From contig NZ_JABXKF010000175.1 in the NCBI RefSeq assembly GCF_017115165.1, forward strand, positions 62,001-126,000: a DNA stretch of 64,000 nucleotides. Reading direction: 5' to 3'. Shown here piece by piece: positions 45,686 to 53,986 of this stretch (the first letter of the stretch is position 1; every line of letters begins with the position of its first letter). Made by a program: the position numbers and the translations under genes. The DNA comes from Nostoc sp. LPT (GTDB lineage Bacteria > Cyanobacteriota > Cyanobacteriia > Cyanobacteriales > Nostocaceae). The notes below the pieces were generated by a model. It made no database searches. It was given only the letters and a program-made list of their open reading frames with translations, and had not been told where the DNA came from.

Positions 45686-47818
45686 GTGCTAGACCGAGCT
45701 GTATCTGAAGTATCAAAGCCTCACAGGCGCTTACCTAATCAGCGCTGGCAAATTTATCAGCAAAAACCAGAATTTGCTCAAAATCTGGCGGTTTTGACAA
45801 ATATTTCCCCGATTGTCAGCCAGTTGTTGATTAATCGGGGTATGGAAACACCAGAACAGATACAAGCATTTTTAAATCCAGAGTCTTTAGTTTTGCCTTC
45901 GCCGTTGGAAGATTTCCCAGATTTGGCGATTAGTTTGGAGTTGTTGCAAAATGCGATCGCTTCTCAAACAAAAATTGCTATTTGTGGTGACTACGATGCT
46001 GATGGGATGACCAGCACTGCTTTACTTTTGCGTAGTCTCCGCACTTTAGGCGCACAAGTAGATTATGCTATCCCTAGCCGGATGCACGAAGGCTACGGTA
46101 TTAATAAACGCATAGTTGAAGAATTTCATAGCGAAGGTGTGGGATTAATTCTGACTGTAGATAATGGCATCTCTGCATTTGAACCAGTTGCTAGAGCTAG
46201 AGAACTTGGTCTTGTGGTTATTATCACCGACCACCACGATCTACCCCAAAAATTACCACCAGCTAACGCTATCCTCAACCCCAAACTAATAGCTGAATCC
46301 TCGCCTTATCGGGGTGTTGCTGGTGTTGGTGTTGCCTACATCTTGGCAGTTTCTCTAGCACAACAGCTAGGCCAGACTAAGGGCTTGATCCAGCCGATGC
46401 TAGCCCTATTTACACTGGGAACGATCGCAGATTTAGCCCCCTTAACTGGCGTAAATCGCCGCTGGGTGAAACGCGGTTTACAGCATTTACCCAAATCCCA
46501 TTTACCTGGAGTGCAGGCGTTGATTCAGGTAGGCGGCGTCCAGGCGAGGGGAGATGAGAAAGCAGGGGAAGCAGGGGAGCAGGGGAGCAGGGGAGCAGAG
46601 GAGAAAATTCCTAATCCAAAATCCAAAATTCAAAATCCAAAATCCCTAAAGCCTGAAGATATCGGGTTTCGCCTGGGGCCGCGAATTAATGCTATTGGTC
46701 GGATTGGTAATCCTCAGACTGTGATTGAATTGCTGACTACAGATGATATGGGAGTGGCGCTGGAAAAAGCAATGCAGTGCGAACAAATTAACGCCTCTCG
46801 CCAGCTAATGTGTGAGCAAATCGAACAAGAAGCGATCGCTTATGTAGAGACAGAATTTGTTGCTTCTTTACAAGATGACCGTGTATTAGTTATTGTTCAA
46901 CCTAATTGGCATCACGGTGTTATTGGCATCGTCGCCTCCCGCTTGGTAGAACGCTACGGTGTTCCCGTGTTTATCGGGACTTATGAAGATGAGGGACATA
47001 TACGCGGTTCAGCACGCTCAATTCCAGAGTTTCATGTATTTGAAGCTTTGGAATATTGTCACGATTTACTAGGGAAATTTGGTGGACACAAAGCAGCTGG
47101 GGGATTTTCTCTACCAGCAGAGAATTTACAGATGTTGCGATCGCGTTTGATTGAGTTTGCTAACCAGTGTCTTGAACCCCAACATCTCAAGCCTCTGCTC
47201 AAAATTGATGCAGAAGTCAACCTCAATCATCTCAATCAGCAGCTTTATCAACAGCTTAATGCTCTACATCCCTGTGGTATGGACAATCCCGATCCAGTTT
47301 TCTGGACACCTAATGTCCAAGTGGTTGAGCAAAAAATTGTTGGCAAGGGTCACATCAAACTCACAATTGCTCAAACTGTTGATAATCAGGAGTATAAAAT
47401 TAAAGCGATCGCTTGGCGTTGGGGCGACTATTTCCATCTACCATCGCGAGTGGATATCGCTTATAAACTGCGAGAAAATTACTTTAACGGTAACACTAGC
47501 ATTGAGCTAGAGTTAATCGGTGTCAGACTGCCAATTCAGATTCAACAATTTTTTGCTTCACCACCTATCCAGTCAAGCATCACATTTGAGTACAACCAGC
47601 GACAATATACTTGTGGTTTCTATAAAAATGGTATTAAAGCAGAATTAAGAATTAGAAATTCTGAAGGCAAAGTCTTAGCCATCCAGCCAGGACATATAAT
47701 TGGTTTGGTGGGCACTAATCGTCAAAATGCTAAAGAAGTTGATATTTCTCAACCACAGTATGACAATATTATCCAAGCTGCCCTTCAGTCATTATCAGTA
47801 TTGAGTGCTGAGTTATGA
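45686..47818 (+). CDS. recJ: single-stranded-DNA-specific exonuclease RecJ with in-frame repeat insertion
   Basis: A 710-residue 5'-3' ssDNA exonuclease acting in recombination and mismatch repair. DHH-family motifs: AICGDYDADGMTSTALLLRS, LTVDNGISA, ITDHHDLP, then the DHHA1 part with FGGHKAAGGFSL and the OB-like end. The start is GTG 45686. Residues about 288-321, between VGGVQA and LKPEDIGFRLGPRINAIGR, are encoded by low-complexity Nostoc spacer-type repeats (AGCAGGGGAGC and ATCCAAAATCC types) inserted in frame. Activity probably survives because the insertion falls in a loop before RxxxINA. It is convergent with psb30. Confidence 0.93.
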   Translation: MLDRAVSEVSKPHRRLPNQRWQIYQQKPEFAQNLAVLTNISPIVSQLLINRGMETPEQIQAFLNPESLVLPSPLEDFPDLAISLELLQNAIASQTKIAICGDYDADGMTSTALLLRSLRTLGAQVDYAIPSRMHEGYGINKRIVEEFHSEGVGLILTVDNGISAFEPVARARELGLVVIITDHHDLPQKLPPANAILNPKLIAESSPYRGVAGVGVAYILAVSLAQQLGQTKGLIQPMLALFTLGTIADLAPLTGVNRRWVKRGLQHLPKSHLPGVQALIQVGGVQARGDEKAGEAGEQGSRGAEEKIPNPKSKIQNPKSLKPEDIGFRLGPRINAIGRIGNPQTVIELLTTDDMGVALEKAMQCEQINASRQLMCEQIEQEAIAYVETEFVASLQDDRVLVIVQPNWHHGVIGIVASRLVERYGVPVFIGTYEDEGHIRGSARSIPEFHVFEALEYCHDLLGKFGGHKAAGGFSLPAENLQMLRSRLIEFANQCLEPQHLKPLLKIDAEVNLNHLNQQLYQQLNALHPCGMDNPDPVFWTPNVQVVEQKIVGKGHIKLTIAQTVDNQEYKIKAIAWRWGDYFHLPSRVDIAYKLRENYFNGNTSIELELIGVRLPIQIQQFFASPPIQSSITFEYNQRQYTCGFYKNGIKAELRIRNSEGKVLAIQPGHIIGLVGTNRQNAKEVDISQPQYDNIIQAALQSLSVLSAEL
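46548..46648. repeat. low-complexity spacer-type repeats inserted in frame in recJ
   Basis: The stretch AGGGGAGCAGGGGAGCAG and the AATCCAAAATCCAAAATTC run have the same composition as spacer repeats near 48240 and 5687 (AATCTCAAATCCAAAATT). They add about 33 codons without a stop or frameshift. Confidence 0.75.
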
Positions 47819-47868
47819 GTTTTAAATTCCAAAATTTTCTTTTACTCAGCACTCAACACTCAATACTC

Positions 47869-48012
47869 TTATAGGTTGCCGTTGCGAAATGCTAGCACAA
47901 ATATTACTGCTGGCCCAGCAATCACGATTAGCGCCACGGACAGCAATTGGAAAATAACTTCCCAATTGATACTGGTAAAAGCGTTAAACAATCCAGATAA
48001 AGCGTCAAACAT
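47869..48012 (-). CDS. psb30: photosystem II protein Psb30 (Ycf12)
   Basis: A 47-residue single-helix thylakoid protein. The sequence includes INWEVIFQLLSVALIVIAGP followed by AVIFVLAFRNGNL, which matches the highly conserved Psb30 helix and tail. A head of about 15 residues (MFDALSGLFNAFTS) is longer than in most plants or algae. It sits at the edge of photosystem II near cytochrome b559. GGAG precedes the ATG. It converges with recJ, 50 bp between the stop codons. Confidence 0.92.
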   Translation of the reverse strand: MFDALSGLFNAFTSINWEVIFQLLSVALIVIAGPAVIFVLAFRNGNL

Positions 48013-48129
48013 TTTTCCTTTTCTCCTCTCAATTGTCTTAAAAAATTCAATAACTTAATTACAAAACCCGCAATATTATCATATCTGGCTATGGACTGTT
48101 AGATTTAATTTACTTAACAAAATTATAAG

Positions 48130-48325
48130 AAAAGATATAAAAACGTAAAATAGGGGGATTGGGAATGGGGCATTGGGCATTGGGAAGAGACAAGGTAGAT
48201 AAAAAAGAGGGGGGAGATAAGGGAGAGATTTATTCAATAATTCCCCCTGCTCCCCCTGCTCCCCCTGCTCCCTGCTCCCCTGCTCCCCCACTCCCTGCTC
48301 CCCACTCCCTAATCCCTAATTCAAA
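48130..48325. repeat. simple-sequence spacer (CCCCTGCTCC-type tandem repeats)
   Basis: Between psb30 and the YkgJ-like gene lies a run of CCCCCTGCT-type units (48242-48310) preceded by GGGCATTGGGCATTGGG. Short ORFs across it encode low-complexity peptides and are not genes. Confidence 0.65.
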
Positions 48326-48676
48326 ATGTCAACTTGGCAATGTGTAAAGCAATGTGGAGCCTGCTGTAATCTCGATCCAGCAGAGCGTCCAGACTTGGAA
48401 GAGTATCTCTCACCACCAGAACTAGAACTCTACCTCAGCATGGTAGGCGAAGGGGGATGGTGCGTTAATTTCGACCATACCACGCGAGAATGTCGCATCT
48501 ACCCCAATCGTCCGCGCTTCTGCCGTGTGGAATCAGAAGTATTTCAAGATATGTATGGGGTTGAACCAAAAGAAGTCAACGATTTTGCTATTGACTGCTG
48601 TCGCCAGCAAATAGAAGGAGTTTATGGCGATCGCAGTTTAGAAATACTACGCTTCAACAAAGCTGTTGGCCTTTGA
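48326..48676 (+). CDS. YkgJ-family cysteine-cluster protein
   Basis: A 116-residue protein with the YkgJ/Fliin-like zinc- or iron-binding pattern: CVKQCGACCNL at the start, GWCVNFDHTTRECRIYPNRPRFCRVE in the middle, and DCCRQQIEG near the end. Nine or so Cys residues are conserved in spacing. The role of the family is not established; metal-cluster binding is likely. Confidence 0.85.
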   Translation: MSTWQCVKQCGACCNLDPAERPDLEEYLSPPELELYLSMVGEGGWCVNFDHTTRECRIYPNRPRFCRVESEVFQDMYGVEPKEVNDFAIDCCRQQIEGVYGDRSLEILRFNKAVGL

Positions 48677-48742
48677 CACCCAACCTGCTTTTTTTGTGTA
48701 AGGTTGCAATTTATGACAAAAATCTGAGAAAATGATAGAAAT

Positions 48743-49204
48743 ATGAAAACACCCCAGCAACCAAAACTACTGCTTGTGAAACTTGATTCTGCACCTTTGG
48801 AGATTTCTGGCATATCTCACACTGAGATCGAGCTAGAACTACAAGACAGCAATGATTTTAACTTAACTCCTGCGATCGCTCCCTTGGTTGAGCCTGTAAT
48901 TGCCGATAGTTCTCAAAAGCAGCAATCAGCGCTAGTAGTTTTTGGTACGACTTTTGTAACCATTTTTTTAGCAGAAATTGGAGATAAGACTCAGCTATCC
49001 ACTCTGTTAATGAGCGCACAATCTCATTCGCCGTGGGTGGTATTTATCGGCTCGGCGGCGGCGCTAATAACCACCAGCTTATTAGGCGTACTTTTAGGTA
49101 GTTGGATAGCCAACCGACTCAGCCCGAAAACTGTAGAAAAATCAGCCGGCGTGATGTTGTTAGTGATTTCCCTAATGCTGTTTTGGGATGTATTACAAGG
49201 TTAG
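48743..49204 (+). CDS. hmx1: TMEM165/GDT1-family half-size manganese exporter, first subunit
   Basis: A 153-residue protein: a variable N-terminal part of about 65 residues, then three membrane helices. The first contains the cation-site motif FLAEIGDKTQLSTLL (E-x-G-D-K-T). GDT1/Mnx proteins need two such motifs; here the second lies in the next gene. In Anabaena the split pair is known as Hmx1/Hmx2, exporting Mn2+ at the plasma membrane. The name is assigned from that arrangement. The end (SAGVMLLVISLMLFWDVLQG) is normal. Confidence 0.82.
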   Translation: MKTPQQPKLLLVKLDSAPLEISGISHTEIELELQDSNDFNLTPAIAPLVEPVIADSSQKQQSALVVFGTTFVTIFLAEIGDKTQLSTLLMSAQSHSPWVVFIGSAAALITTSLLGVLLGSWIANRLSPKTVEKSAGVMLLVISLMLFWDVLQG

Positions 49205-49305
49205 TTAGAAGTTAGAAGTTAGAAGTTACTAGTTAAGAATTAGGAATTAGAAGTTAGTAGTTATTCTCCCTCATCTCCCCCACTCCCCACTCCCCCATAA
49301 ATAAT

Positions 49306-49608
49306 ATGGATTGGCATCTATTAGGACTGAGCTTTATTACGGTTTTTTTATCAGAATTGGGTGACAAAAGTCAGCTAGCGGCGATCGCACTTTCAGGACG
49401 TTCTAATTCTCCACGTGCAGTATTTTTTGGTGCAGCAGGCGCATTGCTGTTGACAAGCCTGTTGGGATCGTTAGCAGGGGGCGCAGTAGCCGAATTATTA
49501 CCTACACGCGTGTTAAAAGCGATCGCGGCTTTAGGATTTGCCATTCTTGCTGCACGCCTGCTGTTATTTAACAATGAACCATCAGCAGATTCTGAACAAA
49601 CACCTTAG
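49306..49608 (+). CDS. hmx2: TMEM165/GDT1-family half-size manganese exporter, second subunit
   Basis: A 100-residue protein with three membrane helices and the paired motif FLSELGDKSQLAAIALSGR. It follows hmx1 by about 100 bp, the gap being filled with a GTTAGAA-type simple repeat and AGAAGTT units. The two proteins together should form one six-helix exporter. Gene order follows the described Hmx pair. Confidence 0.82.
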   Translation: MDWHLLGLSFITVFLSELGDKSQLAAIALSGRSNSPRAVFFGAAGALLLTSLLGSLAGGAVAELLPTRVLKAIAALGFAILAARLLLFNNEPSADSEQTP

Positions 49609-49613
49609 AGAAA

Positions 49614-49742
49614 AATTCAGAATTCAGAATCCAGGAATCAAAATTATTCTTCGTGGGCGATTGGAACGCGCCAAGGTTTTCAACCAGTCTCACTCAGCCG
49701 GACTTGAATTAATACTGAATTCTGACTCCTGAATTCTGAATT
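49614..49742. mobile_element. 129-bp inverted-repeat element
   Basis: The ends AATTCAGAATTCAG (49614-49627) and CTGAATTCTGAATT (49729-49742) are perfectly complementary over 14 bp. It is non-coding and lies between the converging hmx2 and BtuF-like genes, so the whole could fold into a hairpin and also serve to end transcription. Confidence 0.65.
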
Positions 49743-49747
49743 CTTCT

Positions 49748-50677
49748 TTACAAACCTTCCCAAGCAGTTCCTTTGTAGCCGTATTGAAAAATTTCTGGAT
49801 GCAAAATTTCTGCCAAAATTTCTAGAGAATCTACCAGTCGCGGCCCTGGACGATTGAAGTAAGAATTGCCATCAGTAATGTAGACTCTACCAGCTTCGGT
49901 AGCGTGTAGTTTTTCCCACTCTGGACGTTGAGTTAATAACTTGGCTTCTTGGCGAGTGCGATTTAAATCAAAGCCACAAGGCATAAAAACAATTACATCT
50001 GGATTCGTTGTTAATAGTGTTTCCCACGGCAAGATCGGAGAAGGCTGACCTGTAGCGCAAAATAGAGACTGTCCTCCGGCTAAGTTAACTAATTCAGGAA
50101 TCCAATTAGCGGCAACCATCAAAGGATCAGTCCACTCGATACAGGCGACAGTAGGTAGTTCATCTAAAGAAAGCCCTTGGATTTTTTGCTGACAAATTTT
50201 GACGCGAGCTTCTAAATTTTCTAAGACTTTTACCGAGTCTACGCCAAAGGTGTTGCCTACTCGCTCAATGTCAGCCCAAACATCCTGGAGAATATTGGGT
50301 TGTAAAGAAATAATCTGAGGTTTACTGTGAATAAGTGTAGCAACTGCCTTTTCAACATCATGTAAGCTAACAGCACAAACGTCGCACTGGTCTTGAGTGA
50401 GAATGTGGGTAGGCTGCAATTGCTCTAAAACATCTGTTTTGATTTCATAAATACTCAAAGCAGATTGCAATAAATTGTTCACTTCGTCGTGAATTTGGCT
50501 GCTGGGGGCATCACTGTTTAAACGTGCTTGGGTACAAATGGGGCGATTGAGGATTTCTGGAGGGTAATCGCATTCGTGCGATCGCCCCACAATAGCATTA
50601 ACCAACCCTAGTGTCGCTAAAATCTCTGTTCCACCGGGAATCAGGGAAACAATTCTTACATCACTATCTGTCATCAC
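49748..50677 (-). CDS. BtuF-like cobalamin/siderophore-type substrate-binding protein without signal peptide
   Basis: A 309-residue class III substrate-binding fold: RIVSLIPGGTEILATLGLVN and IVGRSHECDYPP, then LQPTHILTQDQCDVCAVS, LVNLAGGQSLF and NPDVIVFMPCGFDLNRT. This is the cytoplasm-sized cobalamin-binding type found in many bacteria; no signal peptide precedes MTDSDVRIV, so it may be cytoplasmic or use an unusual route. No BtuC/BtuD genes are adjacent. Cobalamin is the family expectation, not shown here. Confidence 0.78.
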   Translation of the reverse strand: MMTDSDVRIVSLIPGGTEILATLGLVNAIVGRSHECDYPPEILNRPICTQARLNSDAPSSQIHDEVNNLLQSALSIYEIKTDVLEQLQPTHILTQDQCDVCAVSLHDVEKAVATLIHSKPQIISLQPNILQDVWADIERVGNTFGVDSVKVLENLEARVKICQQKIQGLSLDELPTVACIEWTDPLMVAANWIPELVNLAGGQSLFCATGQPSPILPWETLLTTNPDVIVFMPCGFDLNRTRQEAKLLTQRPEWEKLHATEAGRVYITDGNSYFNRPGPRLVDSLEILAEILHPEIFQYGYKGTAWEGL

Positions 50678-51122
50678 TTCACCTCCGCAAAAGCTGCCGT
50701 TACCTTAAGTTTGGCAGAATTTGAGTCATTAGGTATCTTTCTCTAGGAGAATCAAGGGTATTTTGCTAGTCAGTACTAAGCAAGAAATTCAACTGGAGAT
50801 TGGATATTGGGGAGAGTCTTTACCACTCCCCAATCCTAAGTTAAAAATACTATACTACTTATACTATTTAATAGTAGGATTCCTTAATAGTAAAATTACT
50901 TGAAATGGTAATTATCCCCTGGCAAAAATCACTGGTATGAAGTAATAGAAGTAATCAGCAAAATCTAGCTTAGAACTCATTAGCCAGAATCATAAAATTT
51001 AATTAGAAAAATTATACTTTCCGGTTATGAAAAACCATACCAAGTAATTGTAGTTATACAAAGACAGTTCTACTTTCTTCGTAGAACTACAAGTCCAAAT
51101 TATTTCTTCTTGAGGGCAAGTA
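50678..51122. other. divergent spacer with a 9-bp hairpin
   Basis: No gene and no cobalamin riboswitch are recognised. A perfect hairpin ATTGGGGAG/CTCCCCAAT with an 11-base loop lies at 50806-50834; without a T-run it is not a classical terminator. Confidence 0.45.
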
Positions 51123-53342
51123 ATGCAAGTGGTGTCAGCTAGAGATATTACAGAGCACAACCAGGCCCAAGAGGCTTTACGAACCAGAGAAAATAGTCGG
51201 CGAAAACAAAGCCAGACGCTGGTGCAACTGGCAAGAAGCAAGACATTTCAGCAAGGTAATCTCAATGCGGTGTTGAGAGAAATCACAGAAACTGCTGCTC
51301 AGACGCTGTTAGTAGAGCGAGTTGGGGTATGGTTATATAATGAAGAACGTTCAAAAATTGAATGCATCAATTTATATGATGTCAGGACTAAGGAGCATAC
51401 CTTTGGTAACTCGCTTTTAAAGACAAATTTTCCTGCTTATTTTCAGGCTTTAGAAGAGGAACGTACCATTGCCGCAGATGATGCCAGAAACGACACCAGA
51501 ACCCAAGAATTATCCGAGCCTTATCTTTCAGTTTTGGGCATCACATCTATACTAGATGCACCAATTTGGCTAGAGGGTCATTTGGTAGGCGTAGTGTGTC
51601 ACGAACACATTGGCGAAGGTCGCCAATGGACTTTAGAAGAAGAGAGTTTTGCTGGCTCAATTGCAGATTTTGTGACGCTGGCTATAGAAGCGAGCGAGCG
51701 AAACGTCGTACAGGAAGCACTGCGACAGAGTGAGGCACAATTTCGGGCGATTTTTGAGCGTTCCTCTATCGGCATTGGACTTATAGATATGAAAGGGCAG
51801 ATAGTCGATACTAATCTGGCACTGTGCGAGATTTTAGGATACAGCCGAGAAGAGTTATACGGCAAGTGCTTTACAGATTACATTTCCATAGAAAGGAAGG
51901 ATTTAAAACTTTACAAACAACTGATGTCAGGAATTCGCACAGACTTAAAGAGAACTTCCAGGGACGGTTTACAACCCTCCAAACATCAGGAACAACTTGC
52001 CGAAAGACATCGTATTGAGATAGAAAGACGCTGCCTGCATCAAAATGGTAACTTAGTTTGGACTCATATCTCTGTTTCTGTTATACCAGGCAGCAATGGT
52101 GAACCTGAGTTTTTTCTAGCGATGATTGAGGATATTACTGAACGTAAGCAAACAGAGTTGAAACTACGTGCCTCTCAAGAAGCAGCAGAAGCTGCCAGTC
52201 GAGCAAAAAGTGAATTTTTAGCAACCATGAGCCATGAGTTGCGGACGCCTCTGAATGCGATTATGGGTTTGTCACAGTTACTGCAAGAAGAAATAGTTGG
52301 CTCTCTGAATGAAAAGCAGAACGAATATGTAAGTTGTATATATAGTAGTGGCGAACATCTGCTGGCAGTGATTAACGATATCCTTGACTTATCTAAGGTA
52401 GAAGCAGGTAAAGAGGAACTGTTACTATCATCTTTGTCGGTGGCAGATATATGTAATTATGCCATCTGGACAGTGCGCGATCGCGCCTCAGAAAAGGGAT
52501 TGCAACTCACACATAAAATTGACCCAAAAGCAGATATTTGTATTGCTGATGAGCGGCGCATCAAGCAAATGCTACTCAACCTGCTCACCAATGCGATTAA
52601 ATTCACCCCAGCAGGTGAAGTATCGCTGGTAGTCAAAAAAGTGCCACAAGGGATAACGTTTACAGTTTCAGATACTGGCATTGGTATAGATTCAAGTCAG
52701 TTTCAATTTCTATTTGAACCGTTTAAACAGCTTGATAGTCGGTTAAATCGGCAGTATGAAGGCACTGGTTTGGGTTTAGTCTTGACACGTAAATTAGCGC
52801 GTTTACATGGTGGAGATGTTACCTTTACATCAACTTTAGGAAAAGGCAGTCAGTTCACTGTGTTTCTACCAAAGCCAGAGCATCCGGTAAATGAGGAAGA
52901 TGAAGAAAATGAGACAAATGAGATAGATGAGACTGAAGAGGAAGCAAAGTTCTCATCTTCTCCAGTCATCTCCACAAAAAAAACTATTTTGCTTGTAGAA
53001 GAAGAGGAAAACACAGCAACAGTGTTGCAAGATTATCTCCACACAACTGGCTACCAAGTCAAGTGGATAGATAATGCTAACGACTTTTTGAAACAGGTAG
53101 AAAGCTTCCAACCAGATTTAGTTTTTTTTGATTTCCAGTTAGTAAAAGATGTTCATATCTGGAATTTGCTGAATATCCTTAGACAAGAGCCTTATCGGAA
53201 ACATTTACCAATTGTAATGATGACCTTTAGCGAACCTTTAGAGGAGGAAATTGCCACGCTACCAGGTAGTCTTAATGACTACCTAGTTAAGCCAATTCGG
53301 ATAGTCCAGCTAGAGTCAATCCTGATGAAATACTTGAGTTAA
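51123..53342 (+). CDS. hybrid sensor histidine kinase (GAF-PAS-HisKA-ATPase-receiver), N-terminus probably shortened
   Basis: A 739-residue kinase. It begins MQVVSARDITEHNQAQEALR, which is the last strand of a PAS domain, so an earlier sensor part seems to be missing; no matching frame precedes it. A GAF domain follows (about 45-195; ILDAPIWLEGHLVGVVCHEHIG), then PAS (about 203-342), HisKA with MSHELRTPLNAIMG (His about 371), ATPase motifs (NLLTNAIKFTPAGE, DTGIGID, GTGLGLVLTRKLA) and a receiver domain from about 618 (ILLVEEEE, FFDFQL, MMTFS, LVKPI). The signal and output are unknown. Confidence 0.9.
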   Translation: MQVVSARDITEHNQAQEALRTRENSRRKQSQTLVQLARSKTFQQGNLNAVLREITETAAQTLLVERVGVWLYNEERSKIECINLYDVRTKEHTFGNSLLKTNFPAYFQALEEERTIAADDARNDTRTQELSEPYLSVLGITSILDAPIWLEGHLVGVVCHEHIGEGRQWTLEEESFAGSIADFVTLAIEASERNVVQEALRQSEAQFRAIFERSSIGIGLIDMKGQIVDTNLALCEILGYSREELYGKCFTDYISIERKDLKLYKQLMSGIRTDLKRTSRDGLQPSKHQEQLAERHRIEIERRCLHQNGNLVWTHISVSVIPGSNGEPEFFLAMIEDITERKQTELKLRASQEAAEAASRAKSEFLATMSHELRTPLNAIMGLSQLLQEEIVGSLNEKQNEYVSCIYSSGEHLLAVINDILDLSKVEAGKEELLLSSLSVADICNYAIWTVRDRASEKGLQLTHKIDPKADICIADERRIKQMLLNLLTNAIKFTPAGEVSLVVKKVPQGITFTVSDTGIGIDSSQFQFLFEPFKQLDSRLNRQYEGTGLGLVLTRKLARLHGGDVTFTSTLGKGSQFTVFLPKPEHPVNEEDEENETNEIDETEEEAKFSSSPVISTKKTILLVEEEENTATVLQDYLHTTGYQVKWIDNANDFLKQVESFQPDLVFFDFQLVKDVHIWNLLNILRQEPYRKHLPIVMMTFSEPLEEEIATLPGSLNDYLVKPIRIVQLESILMKYLS

Positions 53343-53387
53343 TTGCTTATAAAAATACTTTTTTGTACAAACAATTCGTGGAAAAAT

Positions 53388-53846
53388 TTACGATATACTT
53401 TTACTTTGACTATGTAAATATTTTCTCATTTTCACATGGATAATACTAGCTTCTTCAAATATTTCTCCTTCTTCTACAAAATCGAGTTTTTTATATAAAT
53501 TTTTCACATATTCTTGAGCATGAATTACGACTTCTGGAATATTTTGGTTAGCTATCACCTGTAGGGCATTTTCCATAATTTTCTTACCAATACCCTGCCC
53601 TCTAACTGTCGATAAAACGGCTAACCTTTCTATTTTGGCAGTTTTATCATTTAAATATCTGATTCTGGCTGTACCCACAGCTTCCAGATTTAAATAAGCA
53701 ATTAGATGATCGGATATTTCATCTTTGCCATCAAATTCTAAAGCAGGATCTACCCCTTGTTCTTCTTGAAAAACTGATTTTCTAATTGCTTGAATTGCCG
53801 GAAAATCTTCAGCTAATTCAGCAACTTTTATAACTAAATTACTCAT
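53388..53846 (-). CDS. GNAT-family N-acetyltransferase
   Basis: A 152-residue acetyl-CoA-dependent acetyltransferase. The family core is visible: IQAIRKSVFQEEQGVDPALEFDGKDEI at the start, AVGTARIRYLNDKTAKIERLAVLSTVRGQGIGKKIMENAL with the acetyl-CoA P-loop RGQGIG, and a C-terminal YKKLDFVEEGEIFEEASI. It resembles the ElaA/YjdJ-like branch. The acceptor is unknown. Confidence 0.87.
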   Translation of the reverse strand: MSNLVIKVAELAEDFPAIQAIRKSVFQEEQGVDPALEFDGKDEISDHLIAYLNLEAVGTARIRYLNDKTAKIERLAVLSTVRGQGIGKKIMENALQVIANQNIPEVVIHAQEYVKNLYKKLDFVEEGEIFEEASIIHVKMRKYLHSQSKSIS

Positions 53847-53884
53847 TAAACTCTCTTTGATATTACTACCTATTGTAGTTTAAT

Positions 53885-53980
53885 GTGAGTTTGATGCACC
53901 TCTTCCTGCTTTGGTAAAATCAGGGAGAGGTGTTTTAATTTGGCTAATTAGACGGACACTATATCAGCCGTGGAATTCAC
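53885..53980. repeat. inverted-repeat element, diverged copy of the one at 58233
   Basis: It starts GTGAGTTTGA and ends GGAATTCAC, and shares internal text (CTAATTAGACGGACA) with the 150-bp element at 58233-58382 (CTAATTAGGCGGACA). This copy has lost about 55 bp. It is a small dispersed non-coding repeat family. Confidence 0.55.
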
Positions 53981-53986
53981 GTTAGT

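Noticed and set aside
48079..48347. ORFs of 62-70 codons over the psb30-ykgJ spacer
   Set aside because: They encode only Pro/Ala/Gly/Gln-rich text from simple repeats.
50678..51122. Cobalamin riboswitch upstream of the BtuF-like gene
   Set aside because: No B12-box; only a simple 9-bp hairpin is seen.
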